A stretch of DNA of 64,000 bases. Origin: Streptomyces sp. NBC_00078. GTDB lineage: Bacteria > Actinomycetota > Actinomycetes > Streptomycetales > Streptomycetaceae. Positions 26,927 through 34,783 of the stretch are shown here, one piece after another. Numbering within the stretch: the first letter of the stretch is position 1; each line of letters opens with the position of its first letter. The notes below the pieces were generated by a model. It was not told the DNA's origin, searched no databases, and saw only the letters and a list, made by a program, of their open reading frames with translations. The stretch covers positions 4,340,001-4,404,000 of the forward strand of contig NZ_JAPELX010000001.1 of assembly GCF_026343335.1 (NCBI RefSeq), given 5' to 3'. A program made the position numbers and the translations under genes.

Positions 26927-29224
26927 CTACTCGTTCGAGAACTCCTCCATCACCGTCGCTCCCAGTTCGCGCACGATCAGTTCGTGGCCGGAGAGGGCCG
27001 ATTCGTTGAGGTCGGGGTCGTCGTCCTCGGGGATGTCGTCCTCGGGGGCGACCGGGGGCGGGGGTTCCGGGGCCGTCGGCTGGGGTCCAGGGGCGGCACT
27101 CGGGGCGGGGGTGGCCTCTGCCGACGGGGGTGCGGGTGCGGAGGGGGCCGGTGGGGAGGCGGGGCGCTGCGTCGCCGTGCCGGTGCCGTAGCCGCCCGGG
27201 ATACCGCCTCCACCCGGGGTGCCGCCGCCGCCGTGGCCGCCGTTGGCGGGGGGCGGGGCCGAGCCGCCGGACGGGTCGACGATCGCCTCGATCTTCCACT
27301 GCACGCTGAACTGCTCGGTCAGCGCCTGCCGCAGTACGTCCTCGCTGCCGCTGCTCGCGAAGTTGTCGCGGGCTCCTGCGTTGACGAAGCCCAGCTGGAG
27401 GGTCGTTCCGTCGAAGCCGGCCACCTGGGCGTTCTGGCTGAGCAGGATCCAGGTGAAGCGGCGGCGGTTCTTGACCGCCTCCAGGATGTTCGGCCAGAGC
27501 ATCCGGGGATCCAGGCCGCCGCTCGGGGGCGCGTAGGACGCGGCGGCGGGTGCGGGCACTGCCGGCTGAGGAGCGGGCGTGGGTGCCGGTGCCTGTGCCG
27601 GTGTCGGTGCGCTGGATGCGGCGGGGGCGGCAGGGGGGCGGCCCGTGCCCGTGGGCGCCGCCGTGGGCCAGCCGCCGGGGCGTCGGCCGCTGCCGGCCGG
27701 AGCGGCGGTGGGCCAGGCACCAGGGGCGGCAGCCGACGCGGGCGGAGTGGGCTGGGACTGGGGCTGGGGCTGGGGCTGGGGCTGGGGCTGGGGCTGAGTC
27801 TCGGGCTGGGGCGCCACCGGGGCGGCCGGCTCGGGGGGCGCCGGGGGTGCGGGTGCCTCGGGGGCCGGCGGGGTGGTGCCGACTCCGGCGGACGGCGCGC
27901 CCGATGTCCGTACCGCCGCTCGGGCCGCGGCGGGTCCGCCTCCCGGCCCGACCGGCGCTACCGGCGCGACCGGCGCGGCGGCGGCCGGGCCGGGGGCCGC
28001 TTGGCCGTGAACGTCGGGCCCGGGTACGTACCCAGTCGTGGGCATGGTGGCGCCCGCGGAGAAGTTCACGCCCCGCTCCAGGCGGTCGAGGCGGGCCATC
28101 ACGGCGCGCTCGTCGCCGTAGGCCGCGGGCAGGAGTACGCGGGCGCAGATCAGCTCGAGCTGGAGGCGGGGCGCGTGGGCGCCGCGCATCTCGGTCAGGC
28201 CGTCGTTGACAAGGTCGGCGGCGCGGCTGAGTTCGGCGGCGCCGAAGGTGCCCGCCTGGGCCTGCATGCGCTCCACGACGTCGGCCGGGGCGTCGATCAG
28301 CCCCTTCTCCGCGGCATCAGGCACCGCGGCGAGGATGACGAGGTCGCGCAGCCGCTCCAGCAGGTCGGCGACGAAGCGGCGCGGGTCGTTGCCTCGTTCG
28401 ATGACGCGGTCGACGACCTCGAAGGCGGCGGCGCCGTCGCCCGTGGCGAAGGCCTCGACGACGGAGTCCAGGAGCGAGCCGTCGGTGTAGCCGAGGAGGG
28501 AGGTGGCCATGGCATACGTCACACCCTCCTCCCGCGCTCCGGCGAGCAGCTGGTCCATGACGGACATGGAGTCACGCACGGAACCCGCGCCCGCGCGCAC
28601 GACCAGCGGCAGCACGCCCTCCTCGACCGCCATGTTCTCGCGTCCGCACACCTCGGCGAGGTACTCGCGCAGCGTCCCCGGAGGCACGAGCCGGAAGGGG
28701 TAGTGGTGCGTACGCGACCGGATCGTCCCGATGACCTTCTCGGGCTCGGTGGTCGCGAAGATGAACTTGAGGTGCTCCGGTGGCTCCTCGACGACCTTCA
28801 GCAGCGCGTTGAAACCGGCCGACGTGACCATGTGGGCCTCGTCGATGATGTAGATCTTGTATCGGCTGGCCGCGGGCCCGAAGAAGGCCTTCTCGCGCAG
28901 CTCACGGGCGTCGTCCACACCGCCGTGCGACGCGGCGTCGATCTCGATGACGTCGATCGATCCCGGGCCGTTGCGCGCCAGGTCCTGGCACGACTGGCAC
29001 TCGCCGCACGGTGTCGGCGTGGGGCCCTGCTCGCAGTTCAGGCAACGGGCCAGGATGCGTGCGCTCGTCGTCTTGCCGCATCCGCGCGGGCCACTGAACA
29101 GGTACGCGTGATTGACCCGGTTGTTACGCAGCGCCTGCTGCAGCGGGTCGGTCACATGCTCCTGTCCGATGACCTCGGCGAACGACTCCGGGCGATAGCG
29201 GCGGTACAGCGCGAGAGACGACAC
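26927..29224 (-). CDS. dnaX: DNA polymerase III subunits gamma and tau
   Basis: Clamp-loader ATPase, 765 aa. N-terminal LALYRRYRPESFAEVIGQEHV; Walker A GPRGCGKTTSAR; the zinc knuckle cysteines in CLNCEQGPTPTPCGECQSC; Walker B IIDEAHM; sensor ATTEPEKV. Domain III ends near residue 370. The C-terminal 390 residues are Pro/Ala/Gln-rich, including a PQPQPQ run coded by a GGCTGG hexamer repeat (27743-27797), with a tau-like block about 555-640 (RMLWPNILEAVKNRRRFTWILL). GTG 29224 is the family start but lacks a ribosome site. TATAAC lies 9 bp before it, so the mRNA may be leaderless (inference). Confidence 0.95.
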   Translation of the reverse strand: MSSLALYRRYRPESFAEVIGQEHVTDPLQQALRNNRVNHAYLFSGPRGCGKTTSARILARCLNCEQGPTPTPCGECQSCQDLARNGPGSIDVIEIDAASHGGVDDARELREKAFFGPAASRYKIYIIDEAHMVTSAGFNALLKVVEEPPEHLKFIFATTEPEKVIGTIRSRTHHYPFRLVPPGTLREYLAEVCGRENMAVEEGVLPLVVRAGAGSVRDSMSVMDQLLAGAREEGVTYAMATSLLGYTDGSLLDSVVEAFATGDGAAAFEVVDRVIERGNDPRRFVADLLERLRDLVILAAVPDAAEKGLIDAPADVVERMQAQAGTFGAAELSRAADLVNDGLTEMRGAHAPRLQLELICARVLLPAAYGDERAVMARLDRLERGVNFSAGATMPTTGYVPGPDVHGQAAPGPAAAAPVAPVAPVGPGGGPAAARAAVRTSGAPSAGVGTTPPAPEAPAPPAPPEPAAPVAPQPETQPQPQPQPQPQPQSQPTPPASAAAPGAWPTAAPAGSGRRPGGWPTAAPTGTGRPPAAPAASSAPTPAQAPAPTPAPQPAVPAPAAASYAPPSGGLDPRMLWPNILEAVKNRRRFTWILLSQNAQVAGFDGTTLQLGFVNAGARDNFASSGSEDVLRQALTEQFSVQWKIEAIVDPSGGSAPPPANGGHGGGGTPGGGGIPGGYGTGTATQRPASPPAPSAPAPPSAEATPAPSAAPGPQPTAPEPPPPVAPEDDIPEDDDPDLNESALSGHELIVRELGATVMEEFSNE

Positions 29225-29437
29225 GCATACGAGGTTATAGGCGCCCACTGACAACGCGGACCGCGCGGTTTCAACAGCCGTTATCGACCGTCTCCGGGTT
29301 TTTGCAACCACTTCATGGAAACGGGCTTGTCCCCCGATGAAGTTGAAAAGTTAAGTAGAACTCGTCTCCGAGGGCGATCTGCCCCGGACGGTCGCGGCCC
29401 CCGCTGCGGCGGGCAGACGGCGCCGCCGGACGGGGTG

Positions 29438-30103
29438 ATGTCAGTGGTATGCACGAAGTCACACACGCTCACCATCCTCGAACCGGCACTGCTCACGTAC
29501 GCGGCCGTTCTGCTCGCCGCCCTCGTCGTCCCCGGCGGGGGCGCCCAGGTCCTGCGCCGGCGCGACCCGATCCGCGCGGGCGCCCTCAGCACGAACTGGA
29601 ACTGGCTGGGCGGCCTGGCCCTGATCCCGCTCGCCGGCCTGTCCACGTTCGCGCTGACCCCGCCGACGGGGCTGACGGCGTCGCTCGCCGGTCACCTGCT
29701 GCTGGGGACGGCCATCACCGCGGCGGCCCTGACGCTCCTCCGGGGACTGACGGCGCTGTTCCTCGGTATGCGCCCCCACGGCACAGCCCTCGGCCGTGAC
29801 GTGTTCATCACCCAGAACACGCCCAACGTGTTCCTCTGGCTCGCCATCACCGCCATCCTGGCCCCGACCACCGGCCATCACCCGTCGGTCATCGGCCTCG
29901 GCGTCGCGCTGGTCTTCTTCGTCGCGGTCTACGTCGACGAGCGGATGCCCCTGCGCGCGCACCGGCGGGATCTGTCGCCCACGGGGCTGACGGCGGCAGC
30001 AGGGGCGTCCACGCAAGAGAAGACCCCTCACGCACCCGCCAGAGCCGACCTACCCTTGCTGCCTTCCGGCCCTGGGGGAGTTCAGTCAGATAGCGCCGCG
30101 TGA
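29438..30103 (+). CDS. Putative four-helix membrane protein overlapping the SRP RNA gene
   Basis: 221 aa with four or five hydrophobic segments (about 15-33, 55-75, 80-105, 125-145, 150-170), no recognised domain. The first helix follows MSVVCTKSHTLTILEPALL. Divergent from dnaX with a 213-bp gap. ATG 29438 is a weak choice (GGACGGGG upstream). The last ~28 codons are antisense to the ffs RNA, so the C-terminus (after about residue 195) is either unconstrained as protein or the gene is mis-terminated. Confidence 0.6.
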   Translation: MSVVCTKSHTLTILEPALLTYAAVLLAALVVPGGGAQVLRRRDPIRAGALSTNWNWLGGLALIPLAGLSTFALTPPTGLTASLAGHLLLGTAITAAALTLLRGLTALFLGMRPHGTALGRDVFITQNTPNVFLWLAITAILAPTTGHHPSVIGLGVALVFFVAVYVDERMPLRAHRRDLSPTGLTAAAGASTQEKTPHAPARADLPLLPSGPGGVQSDSAA

Positions 30104-30110
30104 GGGGCTG
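30020..30110 (-). ncRNA. ffs: Small signal recognition particle RNA (4.5S-type)
   Basis: The minus strand reads CCCCTCACGC ... GGGCCGGAAGGCAGCAAGGG ... GCGTGAGGGG. The closing stem (30098-30107 with 30024-30033) and the SRP domain IV signature CCGGAAGGCAGCAAGG around 30055-30075 are exact. It is the scaffold for Ffh in co-translational membrane targeting. Ends are approximate. It lies next to dnaX and immediately upstream of the divergent tRNA-Ser. Confidence 0.92.
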
Positions 30111-30185
30111 AACCCCAGCCTACCTGATCGCCGGGCGCCCGAACGAGTTCGCTAGCACCCTCCCACGTCATGTAATGTTCCCGGC

Positions 30186-30270
30186 GGAGGATTCGCCTAG
30201 AGGCCTAGGGCGCACGCTTGGAAAGCGTGTTGGGGGCAACCCCTCACGAGTTCGAATCTCGTATCCTCCG
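30186..30270 (+). tRNA. tRNA-Ser (GGA), integration target
   Basis: 85-nt class II tRNA. Acceptor GGAGGAT/ATCCTCC, anticodon loop CTTGGAAAG with GGA, long variable arm TGTTGGGGGCAACCCCTCA, T loop TTCGAAT, discriminator G. From TTGG of the anticodon loop to 7 bp past the gene the sequence is duplicated at 61035 and 63821, so it is the attachment site of the elements to the right and stays intact after integration. Confidence 0.97.
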
Positions 30271-30277
30271 CAGCCGC
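30218..30277 (+). repeat. att site copy A (60-bp direct repeat, left end)
   Basis: 60 bp starting TTGGAAAGCGTGTTGGGGGC and ending CCGCAGCCGC, identical to copies at 61035-61094 and 63821-63880. This copy is part of the intact tRNA-Ser. Similarity continues loosely into the following terminator. Confidence 0.92.
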
Positions 30278-30290
30278 TGACCAGCGGAAA

Positions 30291-30325
30291 CGAGGGCCCC
30301 GACCAGATCTTGGTCGGGGCCCTCG
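30291..30325 (+). terminator. tRNA-Ser terminator at att copy A
   Basis: 15-bp arms CGAGGGCCCCGACCA and TGGTCGGGGCCCTCG with loop GATCT. Analogous but different hairpins follow att copies B and C at the same distance. Confidence 0.85.
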
Positions 30326-30334
30326 TCGTGCTGT

Positions 30335-30353
30335 GGTCTCAGTTTTGGTCTCA
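30335..30353 (+). repeat. Paired-heptamer end repeat, island 1 left
   Basis: GGTCTCAGTTTTGGTCTCA: two GGTCTCA heptamers separated by GTTTT. The identical 19-mer occurs at the right end (60920-60938) in the same orientation. A likely arm-type binding site for a recombination protein (inference). Confidence 0.75.
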
Positions 30354-30360
30354 GTGGACG

Positions 30361-30750
30361 TTAAGTCCGTTTCTGGTAGCGGCCTCGTCCGGGTTGGCTG
30401 AGGAAGCCTTGGCGGGTGAGGCGTCCGAGGCGGCTGCGGGTGATGTTGACGGATGCCTCGTCGGTGGGCATGCCGAGGATTTCGTGCAGCTCACGGGCTC
30501 GGATCTCTTGATCGGGATGCTGGTTGAAGGTGTTCACAATGGCCTGGTAGGCGGTGTTCGTCTCGGGTTGGCCTCCAGCCGGTGCGAGTTCGGCGATGAC
30601 CTTCCGGGTGGTGGCCAGGTCCGCGAGTCGCGCTTCGGTCTCGGCCAGGGCGGCGGTCAAGTGCTGTAGCTGGTCGCGCAGTGCGCCGGCCCGGGCTGCG
30701 GTCTCGTCGTGCTGGGCCTGGAGGTCGGCCAGGAGCCCGATGACGTTCAC
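30361..30750 (-). CDS. Coiled-coil plus winged-helix protein of unknown function
   Basis: 129 aa. The first 60 residues are a heptad-rich coiled coil (LADLQAQHDETAARAGALRDQ...). The C-terminal half reads like a winged helix: AYQAIVNTFNQHPDQEIRARE, LHEILGMPTDEASVNITRSRLG, RLTRQGFLSQPGRGRY. The same two-part plan recurs at 34211-34783. The N-terminus begins only 24 bp from the end of an IS5-type transposase gene, so the original start may have been lost. The stop is 8 bp from the island end repeat, placing it where an element's recombination gene often sits, but no recombinase signature is present. Confidence 0.6.
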   Translation of the reverse strand: MNVIGLLADLQAQHDETAARAGALRDQLQHLTAALAETEARLADLATTRKVIAELAPAGGQPETNTAYQAIVNTFNQHPDQEIRARELHEILGMPTDEASVNITRSRLGRLTRQGFLSQPGRGRYQKRT

Positions 30751-30773
30751 GCGGCCAGCCCGAGGGTATCGCG

Positions 30774-31583
30774 CTAGGACGGAGCGGGTGTTGTGAGGCG
30801 GCGGGTCATGTTCGCGATGGAGGCCCAGTAGACGCGCGAGGTGGAGGTGTCGGGCCGGTGATCGTACTCGCGGGCCAGTCGACGGTGCAGCATCAGCGTG
30901 CCGTTGACCTGCTCCACGATCCACCTCTTCGGTTGCGGGACGAAGCCTTTGCCCTGGTCAGTCGGGTTGCGGCGGACGACTTCGACGTCGATGTGCAGCA
31001 GTGCACCGTGGATGAGGACCCCGGCCTTGAAGCACTGGTCCACCAGTGCCTTCTCCAGACGCATCCCGCACCGTCCGGCGGCCTGGTCGAGCAGAGCGGT
31101 GCCGGCGGTGTTGTCGTGGGCGGATGCGGCAAGCACGACGACGCCGATGATCAGCCCCAGCACGTCGACGGCCAGTCCCCGCTTGCGGCCCGAGACCTTC
31201 TTGTTGACGTCCAGCCCCGTCGTGGTCTTCGGGACACCCGCGGCCGCGCGCACGGACTGGATGTCGATGATCACGAGGGACGGGTCCTCTAATCTCCGGG
31301 CTCTCTCCCGGACCTGGCAGCGCAGGAGTTCCTGGATCCGCTGGTCAGGGCTGCCCTGACGCCACAGCGTGAAGTAGTAGAACACCGACGACCAGGCGGG
31401 AAGGTCATGGGGCAGGTAGCGCCACTGACAGCCCGTCCGGTTCTGGTAGAAGATCGCGTTCACGGCCTCCCGCAGATCGCAGGCCCCGGGATCACTCCCC
31501 GACCGGCCAGTCGGCATCGAGAACCTGGAGGCGTGGTGCACCAACATCCTGGTCTTCCGCATGCCGTGCACTCGGTCGGCCAT
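30774..31583 (-). CDS. IS5-family transposase, altered N-terminus
   Basis: 269 aa. From residue 38 it is a typical Streptomyces IS5/IS427-type DDE transposase: AVNAIFYQNRTGCQWRYLPH, IIDIQSVRAAAGVPKTTTGL (first Asp), ASAHDNTAGTALLDQ, and VEQVNGTLMLHRRLAREYDH (Glu region). The usual N-terminal block (LSDAEWxxLxPLLP...) is absent; residues 1-25 (MADRVHGMRKTRMLVHH...) look unrelated, so the 5' end was probably replaced by a rearrangement. I could not find terminal inverted repeats. Probably inactive. Confidence 0.8.
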   Translation of the reverse strand: MADRVHGMRKTRMLVHHASRFSMPTGRSGSDPGACDLREAVNAIFYQNRTGCQWRYLPHDLPAWSSVFYYFTLWRQGSPDQRIQELLRCQVRERARRLEDPSLVIIDIQSVRAAAGVPKTTTGLDVNKKVSGRKRGLAVDVLGLIIGVVVLAASAHDNTAGTALLDQAAGRCGMRLEKALVDQCFKAGVLIHGALLHIDVEVVRRNPTDQGKGFVPQPKRWIVEQVNGTLMLHRRLAREYDHRPDTSTSRVYWASIANMTRRLTTPAPS

Positions 31584-31606
31584 TTGCGACGGGAAAGCCT
31601 GCGCAG

Positions 31607-31642
31607 GAGCCCTGCACCTGGCGTGTGCCTGGTGCAGGGCTC
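31607..31642 (-). terminator. Hairpin downstream of the 31666-32838 gene
   Basis: 12-bp arms GAGCCCTGCACC (31607-31618) and GGTGCAGGGCTC (31631-31642), 24 bp past the stop codon of the minus-strand gene. No T tract. Confidence 0.65.
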
Positions 31643-31665
31643 TCGTGTGCGCTCCCGCGGGCGGT

Positions 31666-32838
31666 CTACTTGAACGTGCCGTAGTGGCCGGTGAGGTCGG
31701 CCTGCGGGCACGCCACCGACCCGGCCAGGCAGGCCGCGTTGGCGTAACTGCGCTTGTAGACGTCCGTGACCTTGCCGCCGTTGTAGATGTATATGTAGTG
31801 GTCAGGCATCAGGCGGTGCGTACCGGAGATGATCGACCAGTTTCCACTGGTCGTCACGTGCATCGAGAGCGCGCCGTCGATCGCTCCCTTGACGCCTCCC
31901 AGACCCTTGCAGAAGGGGTTGGTGGCGTGGGTGACTAGGCGAATGTCGACGTAGTTGCCCCCCGACCCCAGTTTCTTCGCCACCATGTCCTTGTCGGAAG
32001 CCGTCTTGGTGGCGACCAGCTTGCCCGTGCTCTTGACGTAGACGTGGCTGGCTCCGATGGCCTTGTAACCGGCGACTTTCTTCGACGACCACGTGATCAC
32101 CGCGTTCAGCGCCGTGCGGTACGACGACGCCTTCCAGTCGAAGCCGTGGCCATCCCCGGCGAACTGGAAGTTGTGCCCGTAGTCGCAGCCCGCGAGCGGT
32201 GCGTCGATCCTCTTCTGGGGGATGAACGTCTCCCACGTCACCGTGGTGGTCTTGGCGACCGCCGCGGCCGACGCCTGCTGCACCGCCTGCCGGCGTTGCG
32301 CGCTCAACTGGTCCTCGCCCTTGCGCACCGTGGGAACGGTCACCTGCATGCCCCACGCGCGGGCCTTCGGGTTGCCGCCCTTGGGAAGGATGGGGGCGAC
32401 CCGGTATGAGTGGTGACTGCCCGCCTGCAGTCGGGTGTCGTGGAAGGACGTGACCCCGGCGCCGAGCGCGGCTATGTCCTCGCCGTCGCGGCTGACGACG
32501 TAGCGGGCCCCTGGGCCGTAACCCTGCCACGAGAGGTCCACGGAGGAAGCGCCGGTCGCGCTGGTGATGCCCTGGTCCGCCATGGAACTGTCGACCAGCG
32601 CTGTACGGCTCGCGGCCGTCCGCAGCACCGCGAATCCCTGGTGCTCCAGCAGGCGCCCCGTGGCGCTGGAGGAGGCGAAGCCGCTCACGTCCGTCAGTTC
32701 GTGCGCGCGCACCGAAGCTAGAGAGAAGGGGGTGACGGGCGGTGCCGGTGTGGCGGACGCCGCGAATCCGGTCGCCAGGAGCGCGAGGGGTGTCACAGCG
32801 AGTAGTGTCAATTTCACAGTACGACCGTGCAGTTGCAC
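31666..32838 (-). CDS. Secreted protein, DUF3238-like C-terminal domain
   Basis: 390 aa. Sec signal peptide: KLTLLAVTPLALLATGFAASA, cleavage near ASA-TPA. Residues about 90-175 look like a fibronectin type III/Ig-like fold (SVDLSWQGYGPGARYVVSRDG). The C-terminal region from IPQKRIDAPLAGCDYGHN on (FAGDGHGFDWKASSYRT, VDIRLVTHATNPFC, SGTHRLMPDHYIYIY) resembles DUF3238, a family of unknown function in Gram-positive secreted proteins; this name is from memory. GTG start with GGGGAG upstream. Not in an operon. Confidence 0.7.
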   Translation of the reverse strand: MQLHGRTVKLTLLAVTPLALLATGFAASATPAPPVTPFSLASVRAHELTDVSGFASSSATGRLLEHQGFAVLRTAASRTALVDSSMADQGITSATGASSVDLSWQGYGPGARYVVSRDGEDIAALGAGVTSFHDTRLQAGSHHSYRVAPILPKGGNPKARAWGMQVTVPTVRKGEDQLSAQRRQAVQQASAAAVAKTTTVTWETFIPQKRIDAPLAGCDYGHNFQFAGDGHGFDWKASSYRTALNAVITWSSKKVAGYKAIGASHVYVKSTGKLVATKTASDKDMVAKKLGSGGNYVDIRLVTHATNPFCKGLGGVKGAIDGALSMHVTTSGNWSIISGTHRLMPDHYIYIYNGGKVTDVYKRSYANAACLAGSVACPQADLTGHYGTFK

Positions 32839-33006
32839 AGATTTCTCCCCGTTTTTGAGTCTCGTGCGGTCGCCCGCAACCCTATGATCATGACCCGATC
32901 AAGATCAATAGGCTTTTGCCAAGGGGGCCCCAGGACCTCCGGGCGTACCTGGCATGATGGGAAGCATCCGCTCCCGCACAACGGCCCTATGGACAAGGAC
33001 AGTGCT

Positions 33007-33258
33007 ATGCCCGCTGGACACACCGACAGTCCCGCGTCGCTCTACGGCGGTGCCTCGTCCGGCCTCGGTATCCTCGCCTGTGTGCTGTCCCTGGTCGCCG
33101 GCTACATCGGAGCCGGAATCCCTGTCATCTTCGGGGCCCTCGCAGTCACCCTCGCCATCATCGGCTTCACCACCGGCGCTCCTCGGCGCTCCTGCACCGT
33201 GGGCTTGTGTACCGGACTGTTCGGCTTCCTCCTGCCCGTCATCGTCATGACCGCCTGA
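33007..33258 (+). CDS. Small membrane protein
   Basis: 83 aa with two hydrophobic helices (LGILACVLSLVAGYIGAG and VIFGALAVTLAIIGFTTG) and a short third (GLCTGLFGFLLPVIVM). DUF4190-like in appearance, but I cannot assign it. ATG 33007 chosen because AAGGA lies 7 bp upstream; an in-frame ATG at 32989 has no ribosome site. Confidence 0.6.
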   Translation: MPAGHTDSPASLYGGASSGLGILACVLSLVAGYIGAGIPVIFGALAVTLAIIGFTTGAPRRSCTVGLCTGLFGFLLPVIVMTA

Positions 33259-33399
33259 ACCCAGCGGGCTTTACTGCAGCGCCGCAGCCCGGCCGTGGCG
33301 ACTCGACATTTCTGACCGAATAGTAGATCCGGCATAAAGCACTAAAGTAAGAGTCCTATCAGTGGAACACGCACCGAAGGATGTCACCGGTCGGAGGGG

Positions 33400-33470
33400 A
33401 AGAAGCCTCGCCCTCGCCGCTCGTTCACGCCGGAGTTCAAGGCCGAGATCGTCGAGCTGTGTCGGCGCAG
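33400..33470 (+). pseudogene. Scrap of an IS3-family OrfA (HTH) gene
   Basis: Translation of this frame gives KKPRPRRSFTPEFKAEIVEL then CRR, the characteristic start of IS3-type OrfA transposase subunits, after which similarity ends abruptly. No rest of the IS is present. It sits in a 413-bp stretch (33259-33671) without intact genes. Confidence 0.65.
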
Positions 33471-33586
33471 TGTCTCCAACTGCAGCTCTTCGGACTCGGA
33501 CCGGACCTGAACACTCTGGTGGATGTCACCAGGTGGGCAGCGGGGAGCCTCGAACGACTTGGGAATGGACAACGAAGGCTTACGCA

Positions 33587-33634
33587 CCGAGGTGGATCGA
33601 CCGGATGTAAAACTGCCAAGTCGATCCACCTCGG
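33587..33634. terminator. 14-bp inverted repeat near the 3' end of the 33672 gene
   Basis: Arms CCGAGGTGGATCGA (33587-33600) and TCGATCCACCTCGG (33621-33634), 20-nt loop. It may terminate the minus-strand gene at 33672 or be an IS remnant end. Confidence 0.5.
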
Positions 33635-33671
33635 TGGGATTTTCTTTTAGCTCCCGATGGGAGCTTGACTA

Positions 33672-34139
33672 CTATGACGTGACTGAATACACGTCAGAGC
33701 AAATCTGTCCGGCATTGCCACCTCTGCAAACCCAGAAATTGTAGGGCTTGTCCTCGGTCAGGTTTCCCCCCTTTGTTGCAGTGTAGGGGGAGTCATGGCC
33801 GTACGTGCTTGCCTCGCGCACAGGGCTGGTGCTCAGGTAGGAAGCAATGCCGAATCCATCCGAGCGCCGGTCGAGCGCCTCAAGCGTGTCCCCGTCGGCC
33901 TTCCACTGGCCGAGGCCGGCAAAGGCTCCGTTGACGAAAACCTCGACGATCCGCGACCCATCGCTCATCTTGCCGCTGTCGTAGAACCTCACGTTCTCCG
34001 GAACCGCTGCGGAAGCGGTTCCCGAACCGACTGTCATGACGGCCCCCATTGTGATGGCGGCAGCCGTGAGAAGGTTCGCAGCACGCTTAGAGCGTTGTGG
34101 CCAACCGAACCGTAGCTCGAAGAGCTGCGGTTTTTCCAT
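33672..34139 (-). CDS. Small secreted protein of unknown function
   Basis: 155 aa. Long signal peptide (MEKPQLFELRFGWPQRSKRA then hydrophobic AANLLTAAAITMGAVMTVGS, cleavage near ASA-AVP). The mature ~110 residues contain two cysteines in WVCRGGNAGQICSDVYS, consistent with one disulphide. No known domain. ATG 34139 is preferred over GTG 34175, neither with a good ribosome site. Confidence 0.55.
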   Translation of the reverse strand: MEKPQLFELRFGWPQRSKRAANLLTAAAITMGAVMTVGSGTASAAVPENVRFYDSGKMSDGSRIVEVFVNGAFAGLGQWKADGDTLEALDRRSDGFGIASYLSTSPVREASTYGHDSPYTATKGGNLTEDKPYNFWVCRGGNAGQICSDVYSVTS

Positions 34140-34210
34140 GATCGACGTGTTCTCGTCGGTGGGCCCGGGCAGCACCGGGGCGGGTGGTTTCCTCGTCCTG
34201 GAGGTGGTCG

Positions 34211-34783
34211 GTGCCGTCGGTGATCGCGTTGATGGAACGGCGTGAAGTGCGGGCTCGTGAAGTGCTGGACGGGGCGGAGGCGCGGCTGCGCGAGGCCGAG
34301 GAACAGGCCGCCGAGGCCCGTCAGCGGTGGGAGTTCGCCCGGATCGGGCGGGAGGAGCTGATGGACGAGCTTGCCGCGACGGGTGCGCAGGCGGCCACCG
34401 ATGCCGGGGCGGTTGCCGATGTGCCGCAGGAGCCGGACAGCGAGGCCAAGGTGCCCTCGCGCAGGGGGCGTGAGGGCTATGACGAGCGGCCGTCGCAGTG
34501 GCACGTGGGCCTGGAAGGACGGTCGTTGTGCGGCATGTACCGGCAGATTTTCGAGACGGTCGTGGCCGCCGACGGCCTGGTGGACGTGGCCACGGTCGCG
34601 GACACCCTGGGGCTGGGACGGGAAAAACTCGCGGTGGAACGGGTGCGCCATCGCGCCTATGCCCTGCATGCGAAGGGCTGGCTGGAGCGGGAGAGGGGCC
34701 TGTTCAGGCCGGCTGCGGGCCCGGGCGGCGGCCCGGCCGGCGATCGGGCCAGTGCCGGCGTTCGCCGGCGATCCGGCGGGTGA
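34211..34783 (+). CDS. Coiled-coil/winged-helix protein of a family common beside Streptomyces IS elements
   Basis: 190 aa. VPSVIALMERREVRAREVLDG begins an alpha-helical coiled coil (to about residue 55), then a disordered linker, then a winged-helix-like block (CGMYRQIFETVVAADGLVDV, VADTLGLGREKLAVERVRHR, AYALHAKGWLERERGLFRP). I recognise this as a recurrent Streptomyces hypothetical family often found next to transposases; function unknown. GTG 34211 with CTGGAGG 6 bp upstream. The last 26 codons overlap, antisense, the transposase gene that follows, so the C-terminus may have been replaced. Confidence 0.6.
   Translation: MPSVIALMERREVRAREVLDGAEARLREAEEQAAEARQRWEFARIGREELMDELAATGAQAATDAGAVADVPQEPDSEAKVPSRRGREGYDERPSQWHVGLEGRSLCGMYRQIFETVVAADGLVDVATVADTLGLGREKLAVERVRHRAYALHAKGWLERERGLFRPAAGPGGGPAGDRASAGVRRRSGG

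Noticed and set aside
34704..34783. C-terminal 26 codons of the 34211 gene as genuine protein
   Set aside because: They are antisense to the transposase end and Gly/Arg-rich; probably a read-through created by the IS insertion, though the ORF is kept as annotated.
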